A stretch of 64,000 nucleotides of DNA from Brevibacillus dissolubilis (GCF_006170445.1 NZ_VCNA01000001.1:124001-188000); one strand, 5' to 3'; numbered from the stretch's first letter, positions 11,101 to 21,126 are shown. The notes: a model not told the origin generated them from the sequence alone. Made by a program: numbers and translations.

Positions 11101-14100
11101 TACAGAGAACAGGACGGGAAGAGCGAAGAAGCAGTCGTCCACAGCCAAGGCAGTGCGCTTTTGATTCCGGCAGCGGACGATTCCCGACTGAACCTCTCTG
11201 CCTTGCAACAGGAATGCAAGAAGCAAGCTCTGACACCATCCCAATGCTACGAGGCATTTACTGCGATGGGATTAGAGTACGGCCCAGCGCATCAGGGGAT
11301 CGAGCAGGTCTATGTCGGACAAGATCACGTATTGGCAAAACTCTCATTGCCTGCCACGCTGTCTGCTGATGCCGATGCCTATGTCCTGCATCCAAGCCTG
11401 ATGGACTCGGCACTCCAAGCTGCGATTGGATTGGCGTTGGGCGCTGATGCGGTTACATCCGACAGTGCGGGTTCTGCCAAACCGGCGTTGCCTTTTGCCC
11501 TGCAGGAGCTTGATATCTTGCGTCCGTGCACGTCTGAGATGTGGGCATCGATTCGCTACAGCGCAGGCCATACCGCACAGGACAAGGTGATGAAGCTCGA
11601 TATTGATCTGTGTGATGAACAGGGAGCTGTCTGTGTCAAGCTGAGAGGATTTATGTCTCGCATTTTCGACGGGGAGGCAGATTCTACTGGATTGGGAACG
11701 TTGATCCTCAAGCCCGAGTGGACAGAACAGCTTACCCACAGCGAAGCCACCGCGCACACGTATGCCAAGCATCTCGTTCTGCTTTGCGAGCCTGAGGTGC
11801 ATGTCTATGAAGCAGTCACACGAGAGCTTCACACAGCCTCCTGCATCCGCCTCCAATCCGAGTCAGGCAGCATCGACGAGCGGTTCCGTACCTATGCCGC
11901 CCAAGCTTTTGCAGCCATCCAAACGATCATGCAAGAGAAGCCGGGAGGCAATGTACTCATCCAGATCGTACTGCCACACCACGGAGAGCAGAAGCTTTTT
12001 GCCGGACTGAAGGGTCTGTTAAAAACCGCGCAGCTTGAGTATCCAAAGCTGGTCGGACAAGTAATCGAAGTAGAGCAGGGAACAGATGCAACCACCCTGG
12101 CACAAAGGCTCATGCCAAACAGCCAATGCCCGCAAGATACACACATCCGCTATCTGGTAGGTAGACGCTTCGTGTTTGGCTGGAGTGAACTCCAAGGCAT
12201 CCAGCAAGAGAACACCCTCCCATGGAAAGACCGCGGCATCTACCTCATCACAGGCGGCGCTGGGGGATTAGGACTTGTTTTTGCCAGAGAAATCGCGGAA
12301 AAAGTGGCGTATCCAACCCTGATCCTCACGGGGAGATCATCCCTCGCACCAGACAAGCAAGCCAAGCTGACCGAGTTGGAAGCCTTGGGAGCCGACATCG
12401 TGTACCGGACAGCCGATGTGACCCAGCAACAAGATGTCGAAAGCCTGATCCAGAGCATCACCCAAGAATATGGGACCCTCAATGGGATTATCCATGCAGC
12501 AGGTGTCACCCAAGACAACCTGATTCATAAAAAAACGGCCGAAGAACTCCAAAACGTCCTCGCGCCAAAGGTATCCGGTGTTGTCTATTTAGATGAAGCA
12601 ACGAAGCATATCGCCCTTGACCTTTTTGTACTCTTCTCATCTGTAGCGGGAGCATGGGGCAACCCAGGCCAGGCTGATTATTCCACCGCGAATGCGTTTA
12701 TGGACGCCTATGCCAGCTATCGCAACGAGCTCGTCTCCTCCCACCAGCGCCACGGGAAGTCCCTGTCAATCAACTGGCCGCTGTGGAAAGAAGGCGGGAT
12801 GCATGTCGGGGCCGAAACCGAGAAGATGATGAAGCAGAGCATGGGCATGATTCCGATGAATACGGCGAGTGGGATTCACGCCTTTTATCAGGGGACATCG
12901 TCGTGTCAACCACAGATCATGGCGATCGAGGGGCAGCTCACACGCTTGAGACAGACCTTGCTTTCTCCTAAGCAAGCGAAGCAAGCAAACCAAGCCACCC
13001 CTGACAAACCCATGACCGATGACAAAGCAACCACCACTGCCACAGGGACGAATACCAGCGCTGTGCTGGAAAAAGTGCAAAACATCCTCGTGCAGAAAGT
13101 CTCCAAGCTGCTCAAGGTCAAAATGGAGGATATCGATGTGGACGTGGAGCTGAACGAATATGGCTTCGATTCCGTCACATTGACCGAACTCGCCACCCAG
13201 CTGAATCAGCAGTACAAGCTGGAATTGACACCTGCCGTCTTTTTTGAGCATTCCACACTTCACAGCTTTGCGGAGTTTTTGGCAAGCGAGTACCAAGGGT
13301 CATTCGGTGTGCCATCATCTGCTGTGTCATCCACGACTGCGATACCAAGCCCGAACCAGACCCCGGCACCCGTTGTGGAGGAACAGACGGTCGAAAGCAA
13401 TAACGTCACAAGCAAAAGACGTCGCCAGCGTTTTGCCACCAACTCCACTACCACAACCGCGCAGACGGCGAATAATCCGTCCGCAACAGCAGGCGGACCC
13501 GCAGACGAAGCCATCGCGATCATCGGGATGAGCGGCAAATTCCCGATGGCCGACAACCTGGACGAGTTCTGGAACAATCTCGTCGAAGGCAAGGATTGCA
13601 TCACCGAAATCCCGCGCGACCGCTGGGACTGGCGCGAGTACCATGGTGACCCAGTCAAAGAAGCCAACAAAACCAATATCAAATGGGGCGGCTTCATCGA
13701 CGGCGTAGGTGACTTCGACCCGGCATTCTTCGGGATTTCCCCGAGAGAAGCAGAGCTGATGGACCCGCAGCAGCGTCTTTTGATGACCTATGTCTGGAAA
13801 ACGATTGAGGATGCTGGATATTCGGCCCAAAGTCTGTCAGGAAGCAAGATGGGGATTTTCGTCGGTACTTCGAACAGCGGCTACAGCGGACTGATTGCCA
13901 GAGCGAACATCAACATCGAAGCGTATTCCTCGACGGGGATGGTTCCATCAGTTGGACCGAACCGCATGAGCTATTTCCTGAATATCCATGGGCCGAGTGA
14001 ACCTGTCGAGACAGCTTGCTCCAGCTCGCTGATCGCCATCCACCGTGCCGTCCTCGCGATGAAAAACGGGGATTGTGACACAGCCATCGTCGGCGGGGTC

Positions 14101-17100
14101 AATACGATCATTACGCCAGAAGGACATATCAGCTTTAACAAAGCAGGCATGCTCTGCGAGGATGGACGATGCAAAACCTTCTCCGACCAAGCCAATGGCT
14201 ACGTACGCGGCGAGGGTGTCGGCATGATTTTCCTGAAAAAAGTAAAGGATGCCGAGCAAGCGGGAGACCATATCTATGCCGTCATCCGTACCACCAATGA
14301 AAACCACGGTGGACGAGCGACCTCGCTGACCGCACCCAACCCGAAAGCACAGGCCGAACTGTTGAAGACCGCCTATCTCAAGGGCAACATCGATCCATCC
14401 ACCATCACCTATATGGAGGCACACGGCACCGGCACTCGACTGGGTGACCCGATTGAGATCAACGGGTTAAAGGCTGCTTTCACCGAGCTAAACCGAAGCA
14501 AGGAAGGAAACGAGGTCAGCCGTGCCTATTGTGGATTAGGTTCGGTCAAAACCAATATCGGGCACCTCGAACTGGCCGCAGGGATTGCCGGCGTGTTGAA
14601 GGTTCTTCTGCAACTCAAGCATAAGACACTGGTGCAGACCCTCCACTGCGACACGATCAACCCGTATATTCAGCTTGAAGACAGCCCATTCTATATCGTC
14701 CACGAGAACCGAGAGTGGAACGCCTTGCAGGATCAAGCAGGCAACGAGCTTCCACGCCGTGCAGGGGTAAGCTCCTTTGGTTTTGGTGGAGCGAATGCCC
14801 ATGTGGTGATCGAGGAGTATATTCCGACACAGCCTGATACCGCTGCTGTTGCGATTACTCCGCAGAACCCTGCGATCATTCTTTTGTCCGCCAAAAATGA
14901 AGACCGTCTCAAGGAGCAGGCTGCTCAACTGCTTACCGCCATTCGCCAACAATCGTTCACCGACGCCGATCTGGCCGATATCAGCTACACGCTTCAGGTA
15001 GGCCGTGATGCCATGGACACTCGTCTGGGGCTGATTATCTGCTCGATTCAGGAGCTGCAGGAAAAATTGCAGAGCTTCCTCGATGGAGAAGATGGCATCG
15101 AGTCGCTCTATCTGGGACAGGTCAGACGCAACCGCGACACCTTAGCGATTTTTGCCGCTGACGAAGAATTGCAGGAAGCCCTCGAAAAATGGATGCAGCG
15201 CAAAAAATACACCAAGCTCGTCGACATGTGGGTAAAGGGACTGCCAATCGATTGGAGCAAGCTGTACGGTACAGCCAAACCGCGCCGGATCAGCCTGCCG
15301 ACGTACCCATTTGCCAAAGAGCGCTATTGGATTCCAGCAGGTGGGGCAAAGGCCAAACCATCAGACCGTATGACAGCAATTACAGTCGCACAGACAGCCG
15401 CCACGATCCATACGGTGAACGAGGACGAGGCTCCATCAACTGTCACATCCCAATCGGCTGCAACTCGTACGTTGGAAGAAGCTTACGAAATCCTGACTTT
15501 TGAGGAAATCTGGCAAGAGCAGGAACTGGAACTAGGACTGGAACAATCGGTACCAGCTCCGTCGCGCACCGACTATAAAACCGTCGTCTGCTTCCTCTCC
15601 AATCCAGTCAACCAGCTTACCCTCGTGGAGAAGCTGCGTCAGATGAATCAGGATCAGGACACCAAGGTGATCTTCATTTCACAAGGTACGGCAACCTATC
15701 AAGAATTGGACAATCATTACAGCATTCTTTCAGACGATCGTGATGCGTACCGCGAAACCTTCCAACGCATTCAAAACGATCACGGCAAAGTGGACGCCGT
15801 GCTTTATCTGTGGGGCTTGGAAGAGCAAGCTTGCGTTCAGGACGTCACTAGCATCGTCTACATCCTGCAAGCTATCGCAGCCGAACCGCTCAAACCAGCC
15901 CGAGTGCTGTTAGCGGGCCAGTACACCAATGATCTGGAGCGCTGCTGCCTGGACTCTTGGATTGGCTTCGAGCTATCGCTGGGACTCATGATGCCACAGA
16001 CCAAAGTTAATGTGATCATACAAGAAGCAACAGAGTTGAACCCGCTTGCGATCATGGACAGCTGGACACCGATTCTTTGGCAGGAACTCCAATCGGCAAG
16101 TTCCCAGAGCGTCCTGTATCAACACGGAAAACGTCACGTCAGCCTGATTCAGCCAACGCCTGTAATGTCTGAGACATCAAACACATCAGACACACGTACA
16201 CTGCGACCTGGCGGGACGTACCTCATCACAGGCGGCTTGGGAGGACTGGGACTCGTATTCGCCAGACATTTTGCCACCCAGCACCCAGTTCATCTCGTAT
16301 TAGTTGGCCGCTCTGCGCTGGATGATACCAAGCAAGGTCAAATCGATGAACTCAAAGCCCTCGGCAGTCAGGTTCTTTACATCCAAGCCGACATCTGCGA
16401 CCGTGCCGCCTTGAAGGAAGGCATCCTGCTGGCAAAAGCCCGCTTTGGCAATATTCACGGTGTCATCCATGCTGCTGGGATTGAAAGCAGCCAAATCTTG
16501 CCGGAAAAAGAGATTCACGACTTCCACAAGGTGCTGAACCCGAAAATCAAAGGAACCATCGTCTTACACGAAGTGCTGGATGAAGTACTTAGCAAGACCC
16601 AGCAGGCAGAGCCACTTGACTTCACCTGCTATTTCTCCTCATCCTCTGCGATCTTAGGGGATTTTGGCTCTTGCGACTATGCCATCGCCAACCGCTTCCA
16701 GCTGGCATATGCCCGCTACCATGCTCATCAGCACTCAGCCAAGACCTTTGTGATCAACTGGCCGCTCTGGAAGGAAGGCGGCATGGGCACGCATGATGAG
16801 GTCACTACCAGCATGTATCTCAAATCCAGCGGACAACGTTTCTTGGAAAAAGAAGAAGGGGTTGCGCTGTTCGACCAGATGTTATCCCAATCCCGTACAC
16901 AGCAGCTTGTCGTGACTGGACAGCCTACACGGGTGTACCGATTCTTGGGTCTCGCCCAAGAGGAGACTTCCAATGGTGCGTCAACATCAGTCACTCCTGA
17001 GGCAAGTACAACGTATGTGATTTCAGCAACACCTGTATCTGCAGTGAATTCAGCTGCCAGCATCGTGCGTCATACATCGAACGCACTCGCAAGACAGGCT

Positions 17101-20100
17101 GTCACAGACGGATTCGATATCGAAAAAGCGGTCTTAGAGGATCTCCAAGAGCTGGTCAGCCAAATCCTCAAAATCCCACGGAATCAACTGGATGCGGAAG
17201 AAAATTTGGCTGAATTCGGCTTTGACTCCATCAGTCTCGCTGAGTTAGCGACCGTGTTAACCAATCATTATCAGATCGAGATGACCCCAGCCACGCTGTT
17301 TGGTCATTCCACCTTGGAAAAGCTGACGCGCTACTACGTCAAGGAGCACCAAGAAGCGATCCGGGCATTTTACATCAAAGATATGGAGGCAACTGTAGTC
17401 CCACAAGAAACGCTGGTGACACCAGAGTTGTCCCAACCATATCAGCCGGAACAACCACACCAATCAGCAACGCAACACACAACAGCATCTGCCGTGGCGA
17501 TCCAACCACAATCTCCGGCAGAAACCACACCAGCCTCCATCCCGGTATCGTTGTCAGAACCAATCGCGATTATCGGCATGAGCGGACGTTTTCCGAACGC
17601 CAACACGGTAGAAGAGTTCTGGGACAACATCAAGAACGGCAAAAACGCCATCACCGAAGTCCCACCAAACCGCTGGAGCGGGGGAACTCAGACTGACTCT
17701 CTGGAATCAGGCGAGGCGCAGTCCCGATATGGCGGATTTATCCCAGAGATAGACAAATTTGACCCACTCTTTTTCCAGATCTCACCTAAAGAAGCGGCGG
17801 CGATGGACCCAAGACAGCGTCTCTTCTTAGAGGAAGCATGGCATGCCTTAGAGGATGCAGGCTACATGGGGGATCAGATCAGAGGGAAGTCATGCGGGGT
17901 CTATGTCGGGGTAGAAGAAGGCGAATATGGCTATCTGGCAGGCGAGCAAGGCGGAATCAACAGCAACCAAAACGCTACGCTGGCTGCACGAATCGCCTAC
18001 GCATTAGACCTGAGAGGCCCGAATTTTGCCCTGACAGCCGCTTGCTCATCTGGTCTGGTCGCGATTCATCAAGCATGTCAAGCTCTGCGTCAAGGCGAGT
18101 GTGAGATGGCCTTAGCCGGCGGTGTCAACCTGATGGTGTCACCTATGCTGCATGTCGGCATGGGCAGTGTCGGAATGCTCTCACCTGATGGGACGTGCTC
18201 TGTTTTTGATCAGCAGGCCAATGGGCTGGTTCCGGGCGAAGCCGTAGCGGTTGTCCTGCTCAAGCCACTCTCCAAGGCAATTGCGGATCAAGACCACATC
18301 TACGGTTGCATCAAGGCAAGTGGAATCAACTACAGCGGCAAAACCAACGGCATGACCGCCCCGAATCCAGTGGCCCAAGCAGAGCTGATGGAGCAGGTCT
18401 ATGACCGTTATCAGATCAATCCGGCTGATATCCAGTATGTGATGGCCCACAGCGTAGGCTCACAGCTGGGCGACCCGATTGAGGTTCAGGCTCTGACAAG
18501 CGCATTCAAAAGCTATACGGATGAAAAGCAATATTGTGCGATCGGCTCGGTAAAGCCATTGATCGGCCATACCTTTGCCGCCTCCGGTGTCGTCAGCCTG
18601 ATCAGCATGCTGATGGCCATGAGAGATCAGACGATTTTGGCTCTGCACAACTACGAATCGCCGAATGCGTATATCCATTTCCCGAACAGTCCATTTATCA
18701 TCCCGACTGAAAATACGGCATGGACCACCAGGCCTAATCAACCGCGTCTGGGCGCAATCAGCACCACGGGGATCAGCGGAACCAACGCTCATGCGGTGAT
18801 TGAGGAATATATCCCGGCAAAAGCAGGAGGTGTACAATCCCGCCCAGCGGCTGCCCCACAGATTGTCGTCATGTCCGCTAAGAACCCAGACCGCTTACAG
18901 GCACTCGCCCAATCCATGCTGGCCTATGCCGAACGCACACAGGAATTGTCCTTGGCAGACCTGGCCTATACACTCCAAGCAGGACGCGAAGCGATGGAAG
19001 CCCGATTGGCGATGGTAGTCACGACTCAGGAAGAGTTGATTCATGGTCTGAGGGCGTACCTGACCTCCATCAGCCAAAACCAAGCCATCCAAGCCTCGAT
19101 CCCGATCTTTACAGGCAACCTCAAAGAGGAGAGTTCTGACATCAAAACCCTGCTCGCCGGGAAAGCGGGAGAGATCGTCCTGCAAAGCCTGCTCGCTCAA
19201 AATTGCCTCGATCAGATCGCGTTCTACTGGGCTAAAGGTGGAAAAATCCCATGGAATGTGATCCGTCAGGGAGAACAGGCGAGAAGAATTCCATTGCCGA
19301 CCTACCCATTTGAAAAACGGCGTTGCTGGATCGAAACGGCGAAGACAGTGAATACAGTGAACACGCCGAACTCAAAGCCTCCCCAGCAAGAAATGGTGAA
19401 ACCAGCAGAAAAAAGAACTCCCGTATCTACGTCAGAGCTGGATGACCTCGTCCCAAGCCTAGACGACCTGATTCCCAACATCGACGATATTGCCGTCAGT
19501 CTGGATGACCTCGTCCCAAGCCTAGACGATCTGATTCCCAACGTCGACGACATCGCCGCCAGTCTGGATGACCTCGTCCCAAGCCTAGACGATCTGATTC
19601 CCAACGTCGACGATATTGCCGCCAGTCTGGATGACCTCGTCCCAAGCCTAGACGACCTGATTCCAAGCGTCGACGATATCGCCGCCAGTCTGGATGACCT
19701 CGTCCCAAGCCTAGACGACCTGATTCCCAACGTCGACGACATCGCCGCCAGTCTGGATGACCTCGTCCCAAGCCTAGACGACCTGATCCCAAGCGTCGAC
19801 GACATCATCCCACCATCCAACCCGATGACCTCCACGCCATCCCACGATCCTTCATTAGAACCACAGCTGACCGAGATCGTCGCCGACACACTGGGCATGG
19901 AGCCAGAGGAAATCCAAGTGAACACCTCATTGGATGAGTATGGATTCGATTCCATCCTGCTGATGCAATTCATCCAAAAATTGCACAATCAGATCGACCC
20001 ATCGCTAGACGTAACCCTCCTGCGCGAGTGCCGGACGATCCGCGACATTGTCAACGTCCTGCAGTCTCAAAAGAGAGCCAGCACAGTCGAATCCAAGCCA

Positions 20101-21099
20101 CAGGAGCAAGCGCCAATTCCGGTCAGCTATCCACAGTTCCCAGAGCTGATCCGCCTCAATCAAGGGACACATGGACGACCTGTTTTTTGGGTGCATTCCG
20201 TATTCGGTGGGGTAGAGGGATATCATCTGATTGCACAGAAGAGCAAGCGGCCGTTCTATGGGATTCAGGCACGGGGCTGGATGACCGACCGCGCCGCTGT
20301 ATACGGAATCGAGGGGATGGCCATGTATTACGTGCACATCATCCAAACCGTACAGCCAAAAGGCCCATACGATCTTGGCGGATACTCGCTGGGTGGCATC
20401 CTTGCCTACGAGATTGCCCGTCAGCTGCAAAAGAAGGGGGAAGTTGTCAATTCCATCGTCATGCTCGACGCCATGCATCTGACCGGCCAGGACGAGATCA
20501 AAACCTCCAAAAAAGGTCTGATCCTCCAAGCCGTCAACATGGGACTGCTGTCAGCCATTCTGCAGCAGCCGGAAAAAATCAGCCGAACCCTGATACACCG
20601 TGACGAGCTTGATTTCACCCTGGAGGATAAAGACTTCTTGGAAGATCTGATGGAACGGGCCAAAGCAAGAGGCTTGAACAAAACCGACAAACAGATCCAA
20701 AACCTGATCCTGCATACGGTCAAAATCCAACAAGCATATGGATTACACCTGTACCAAACACCACCGCTTCCCGATCCACAGGCTGTTACCTGCTACTTCT
20801 TCCGTAACAGGGATGGATTGTTCTTCGGAGAACTGGAACCGTATTTTGTCACAGCAGACGATGAAGTCAAAATGAATGATGACCGTTACTGGGAAGAGTG
20901 GCAACGACTCATTCCCGCAACACACATGTTCGACTTGGATACGTCCAACCATATGATGTTCCTCACAGAGCGAAAAGCCTATGAAACCGTCTCCGCCTTC
21001 TGTGAGGCACTCTACTCGGAAAAAGGGGTATCCAACAGCTTCCTTCACTCCTTTAAAAGAAAGACCAAAAAGCTGCATAACAAAGTACGTACACGCTAA
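8173..21099 (+). CDS. trans-AT polyketide synthase, terminal protein (ACP-KS-DH-KR-ACP-KS-KR-ACP-KS-ACP-TE)
   Basis: 4308-residue PKS that completes and releases the polyketide. The ATG at 8173 follows AGAGAGGG by 7 bases. Residues: docking helices 1-40; ACP 55-140 (Ser92), which completes the module begun in the upstream protein; four 14-residue repeats 168-223; KS3 about 246-684 (Cys421); DH about 879-1166 (His908); KR about 1176-1590 (TGGAGGLG); ACP (Ser1667); KS4 about 1780-2215 (Cys1949); KR about 2440-2925 (TGGLGGLG, no DH); ACP (Ser3019); KS5 about 3130-3545 (Cys3291, but HSVGS replaces HGTGT, His3426 kept, His3466 kept); acidic heptad repeats 3755-3880; ACP (Ser3927); thioesterase about 3985-4275 with GYSLGG (Ser4072), Asp4099 and His4260 as the likely triad. 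No AT domain is present, so malonyl units must be loaded in trans by an AT encoded elsewhere. KR3 keeps the Asp of the D-hydroxy (B-type) motif and KR4 lacks it, suggesting opposite stereochemistry (inference). The TE and the terminator just downstream mark the end of this pathway. Confidence 0.95.
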   Translation: MSDELLFLYDGIKEGKISNQDAAKQLKTLLSSTNSNGLSTNQQTNQSAVALSPEWLHEMTTEYLIKSLASISQLPEELIDPEDHLENYGIDSVMVMQLTEEMEKVFGTLSKTLFFEYQNLGELASYFVESHRNELIQLFGVNEGMEAPVEQIAATEAEAKREEASGSYISATATTNQPAETYISATATTNQQSETYISATAAIDQPAEPYISTTATTDQPAEQSSNTTVASDLPTDTTTTTTGTTDIAIIGLSGRYPGAANIHEFWKNLRDGKDSITEIPKDRWDHSLYFAEEKDTLGKTYSKWGGFLDGVDQFDPLFFNISPREAEIMDPQERLFLECVYETLEDAGYTRDALGQYRGRGMEGNVGVYVGAMYEDYQLYGAQAQSAGNPIAVSGTISSIANRVSYFCNFHGPSIAMDTMCSSSLTALHLACQSIQKGECELAIAGGVNVSIHPNKYLLLAQGKFMSTKGRCESFGDGGDGYVPGEGVGAVLLKPLEKAIADGDHIYGIIKSTAINHGGKTNGYSVPNPNAQASVIKQALTEAGVHPRTITYLEAHGTGTALGDPIEITGLTKTIREFTDDSQYCAIGSSKTNIGHLESAAGIAGLTKILLQLKHQQLVPSLHSQTLNSHIDFGQTPFVVQQELAEWPRTVLEINGKMVEQPRRAGLSSFGAGGSNAHVIIEEYIPNHTEKAAVPITPNLPAIIVLSAKSAERLKERVQRFAAAIDEQSFSNEDLADIAYTLQVGREAMEERLALMVSTIEELKVKLNQFLAGEETIADLYHGQFRPTKDNLAALKQFKETRLTSDGHLHGDGDLSTLHDLCHHWVKGLAFDWNTLYGETTPRRISLPTYPFAKNRYWIPVIEQAHNHTAAAQKPAVIHPLLHQNTSDFSEQRFSSTFSGDEFFLNDHRVKGQKVLPGVAYLEMARAAVAQSTRQGETGIRLKNVVWLSPISAGEAPIDVHIGLFPEENGEISYEVYREQDGKSEEAVVHSQGSALLIPAADDSRLNLSALQQECKKQALTPSQCYEAFTAMGLEYGPAHQGIEQVYVGQDHVLAKLSLPATLSADADAYVLHPSLMDSALQAAIGLALGADAVTSDSAGSAKPALPFALQELDILRPCTSEMWASIRYSAGHTAQDKVMKLDIDLCDEQGAVCVKLRGFMSRIFDGEADSTGLGTLILKPEWTEQLTHSEATAHTYAKHLVLLCEPEVHVYEAVTRELHTASCIRLQSESGSIDERFRTYAAQAFAAIQTIMQEKPGGNVLIQIVLPHHGEQKLFAGLKGLLKTAQLEYPKLVGQVIEVEQGTDATTLAQRLMPNSQCPQDTHIRYLVGRRFVFGWSELQGIQQENTLPWKDRGIYLITGGAGGLGLVFAREIAEKVAYPTLILTGRSSLAPDKQAKLTELEALGADIVYRTADVTQQQDVESLIQSITQEYGTLNGIIHAAGVTQDNLIHKKTAEELQNVLAPKVSGVVYLDEATKHIALDLFVLFSSVAGAWGNPGQADYSTANAFMDAYASYRNELVSSHQRHGKSLSINWPLWKEGGMHVGAETEKMMKQSMGMIPMNTASGIHAFYQGTSSCQPQIMAIEGQLTRLRQTLLSPKQAKQANQATPDKPMTDDKATTTATGTNTSAVLEKVQNILVQKVSKLLKVKMEDIDVDVELNEYGFDSVTLTELATQLNQQYKLELTPAVFFEHSTLHSFAEFLASEYQGSFGVPSSAVSSTTAIPSPNQTPAPVVEEQTVESNNVTSKRRRQRFATNSTTTTAQTANNPSATAGGPADEAIAIIGMSGKFPMADNLDEFWNNLVEGKDCITEIPRDRWDWREYHGDPVKEANKTNIKWGGFIDGVGDFDPAFFGISPREAELMDPQQRLLMTYVWKTIEDAGYSAQSLSGSKMGIFVGTSNSGYSGLIARANINIEAYSSTGMVPSVGPNRMSYFLNIHGPSEPVETACSSSLIAIHRAVLAMKNGDCDTAIVGGVNTIITPEGHISFNKAGMLCEDGRCKTFSDQANGYVRGEGVGMIFLKKVKDAEQAGDHIYAVIRTTNENHGGRATSLTAPNPKAQAELLKTAYLKGNIDPSTITYMEAHGTGTRLGDPIEINGLKAAFTELNRSKEGNEVSRAYCGLGSVKTNIGHLELAAGIAGVLKVLLQLKHKTLVQTLHCDTINPYIQLEDSPFYIVHENREWNALQDQAGNELPRRAGVSSFGFGGANAHVVIEEYIPTQPDTAAVAITPQNPAIILLSAKNEDRLKEQAAQLLTAIRQQSFTDADLADISYTLQVGRDAMDTRLGLIICSIQELQEKLQSFLDGEDGIESLYLGQVRRNRDTLAIFAADEELQEALEKWMQRKKYTKLVDMWVKGLPIDWSKLYGTAKPRRISLPTYPFAKERYWIPAGGAKAKPSDRMTAITVAQTAATIHTVNEDEAPSTVTSQSAATRTLEEAYEILTFEEIWQEQELELGLEQSVPAPSRTDYKTVVCFLSNPVNQLTLVEKLRQMNQDQDTKVIFISQGTATYQELDNHYSILSDDRDAYRETFQRIQNDHGKVDAVLYLWGLEEQACVQDVTSIVYILQAIAAEPLKPARVLLAGQYTNDLERCCLDSWIGFELSLGLMMPQTKVNVIIQEATELNPLAIMDSWTPILWQELQSASSQSVLYQHGKRHVSLIQPTPVMSETSNTSDTRTLRPGGTYLITGGLGGLGLVFARHFATQHPVHLVLVGRSALDDTKQGQIDELKALGSQVLYIQADICDRAALKEGILLAKARFGNIHGVIHAAGIESSQILPEKEIHDFHKVLNPKIKGTIVLHEVLDEVLSKTQQAEPLDFTCYFSSSSAILGDFGSCDYAIANRFQLAYARYHAHQHSAKTFVINWPLWKEGGMGTHDEVTTSMYLKSSGQRFLEKEEGVALFDQMLSQSRTQQLVVTGQPTRVYRFLGLAQEETSNGASTSVTPEASTTYVISATPVSAVNSAASIVRHTSNALARQAVTDGFDIEKAVLEDLQELVSQILKIPRNQLDAEENLAEFGFDSISLAELATVLTNHYQIEMTPATLFGHSTLEKLTRYYVKEHQEAIRAFYIKDMEATVVPQETLVTPELSQPYQPEQPHQSATQHTTASAVAIQPQSPAETTPASIPVSLSEPIAIIGMSGRFPNANTVEEFWDNIKNGKNAITEVPPNRWSGGTQTDSLESGEAQSRYGGFIPEIDKFDPLFFQISPKEAAAMDPRQRLFLEEAWHALEDAGYMGDQIRGKSCGVYVGVEEGEYGYLAGEQGGINSNQNATLAARIAYALDLRGPNFALTAACSSGLVAIHQACQALRQGECEMALAGGVNLMVSPMLHVGMGSVGMLSPDGTCSVFDQQANGLVPGEAVAVVLLKPLSKAIADQDHIYGCIKASGINYSGKTNGMTAPNPVAQAELMEQVYDRYQINPADIQYVMAHSVGSQLGDPIEVQALTSAFKSYTDEKQYCAIGSVKPLIGHTFAASGVVSLISMLMAMRDQTILALHNYESPNAYIHFPNSPFIIPTENTAWTTRPNQPRLGAISTTGISGTNAHAVIEEYIPAKAGGVQSRPAAAPQIVVMSAKNPDRLQALAQSMLAYAERTQELSLADLAYTLQAGREAMEARLAMVVTTQEELIHGLRAYLTSISQNQAIQASIPIFTGNLKEESSDIKTLLAGKAGEIVLQSLLAQNCLDQIAFYWAKGGKIPWNVIRQGEQARRIPLPTYPFEKRRCWIETAKTVNTVNTPNSKPPQQEMVKPAEKRTPVSTSELDDLVPSLDDLIPNIDDIAVSLDDLVPSLDDLIPNVDDIAASLDDLVPSLDDLIPNVDDIAASLDDLVPSLDDLIPSVDDIAASLDDLVPSLDDLIPNVDDIAASLDDLVPSLDDLIPSVDDIIPPSNPMTSTPSHDPSLEPQLTEIVADTLGMEPEEIQVNTSLDEYGFDSILLMQFIQKLHNQIDPSLDVTLLRECRTIRDIVNVLQSQKRASTVESKPQEQAPIPVSYPQFPELIRLNQGTHGRPVFWVHSVFGGVEGYHLIAQKSKRPFYGIQARGWMTDRAAVYGIEGMAMYYVHIIQTVQPKGPYDLGGYSLGGILAYEIARQLQKKGEVVNSIVMLDAMHLTGQDEIKTSKKGLILQAVNMGLLSAILQQPEKISRTLIHRDELDFTLEDKDFLEDLMERAKARGLNKTDKQIQNLILHTVKIQQAYGLHLYQTPPLPDPQAVTCYFFRNRDGLFFGELEPYFVTADDEVKMNDDRYWEEWQRLIPATHMFDLDTSNHMMFLTERKAYETVSAFCEALYSEKGVSNSFLHSFKRKTKKLHNKVRTR
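8674..8841 (+). repeat. four 42-bp tandem repeats encoding a 14-residue linker repeat
   Basis: Four imperfect in-frame copies of a 42-bp unit, each starting TACATAAGC, encode YISATATTNQPAET-type peptides in the linker between the first ACP and KS3 of the second PKS protein. The unit is rich in Thr, Ala and Ser with Pro and Gln, as in flexible disordered linkers. Copies differ by a few bases each, so the expansion is not brand new. Confidence 0.9.
19435..19812 (+). repeat. six 63-bp tandem repeats encoding an acidic Asp-Asp heptad linker (18 heptads)
   Basis: Six near-identical 63-bp units at 19435, 19498, 19561, 19624, 19687 and 19750. Each encodes three heptads of the forms SLDDLVP, SLDDLIP and NVDDIAA (SVDDIAA or final SVDDIIP in some copies). 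The array sits between KS5 and the last ACP of the terminal PKS protein. Unit-to-unit DNA identity is very high (mostly Asn/Ser and synonymous changes), indicating recent expansion or homogenisation. Proline or a small residue ends each heptad, which argues against one long coiled coil and for a string of short acidic motifs. Confidence 0.97.
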
Positions 21100-21126
21100 A
21101 AGAAGTCAGTAACACCCAATAAGTTG

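Noticed and set aside
19435-19812. CRISPR-like array
   Set aside because: The 63-bp units are contiguous, have no unique spacers and are translated in frame within the PKS.
19302-19988. Minus-strand open frame of 228 codons with SSRLGTRSSRL repeats
   Set aside because: It is the antisense of the 63-bp repeat array, lacks a ribosome-binding site and is fully inside the PKS gene.
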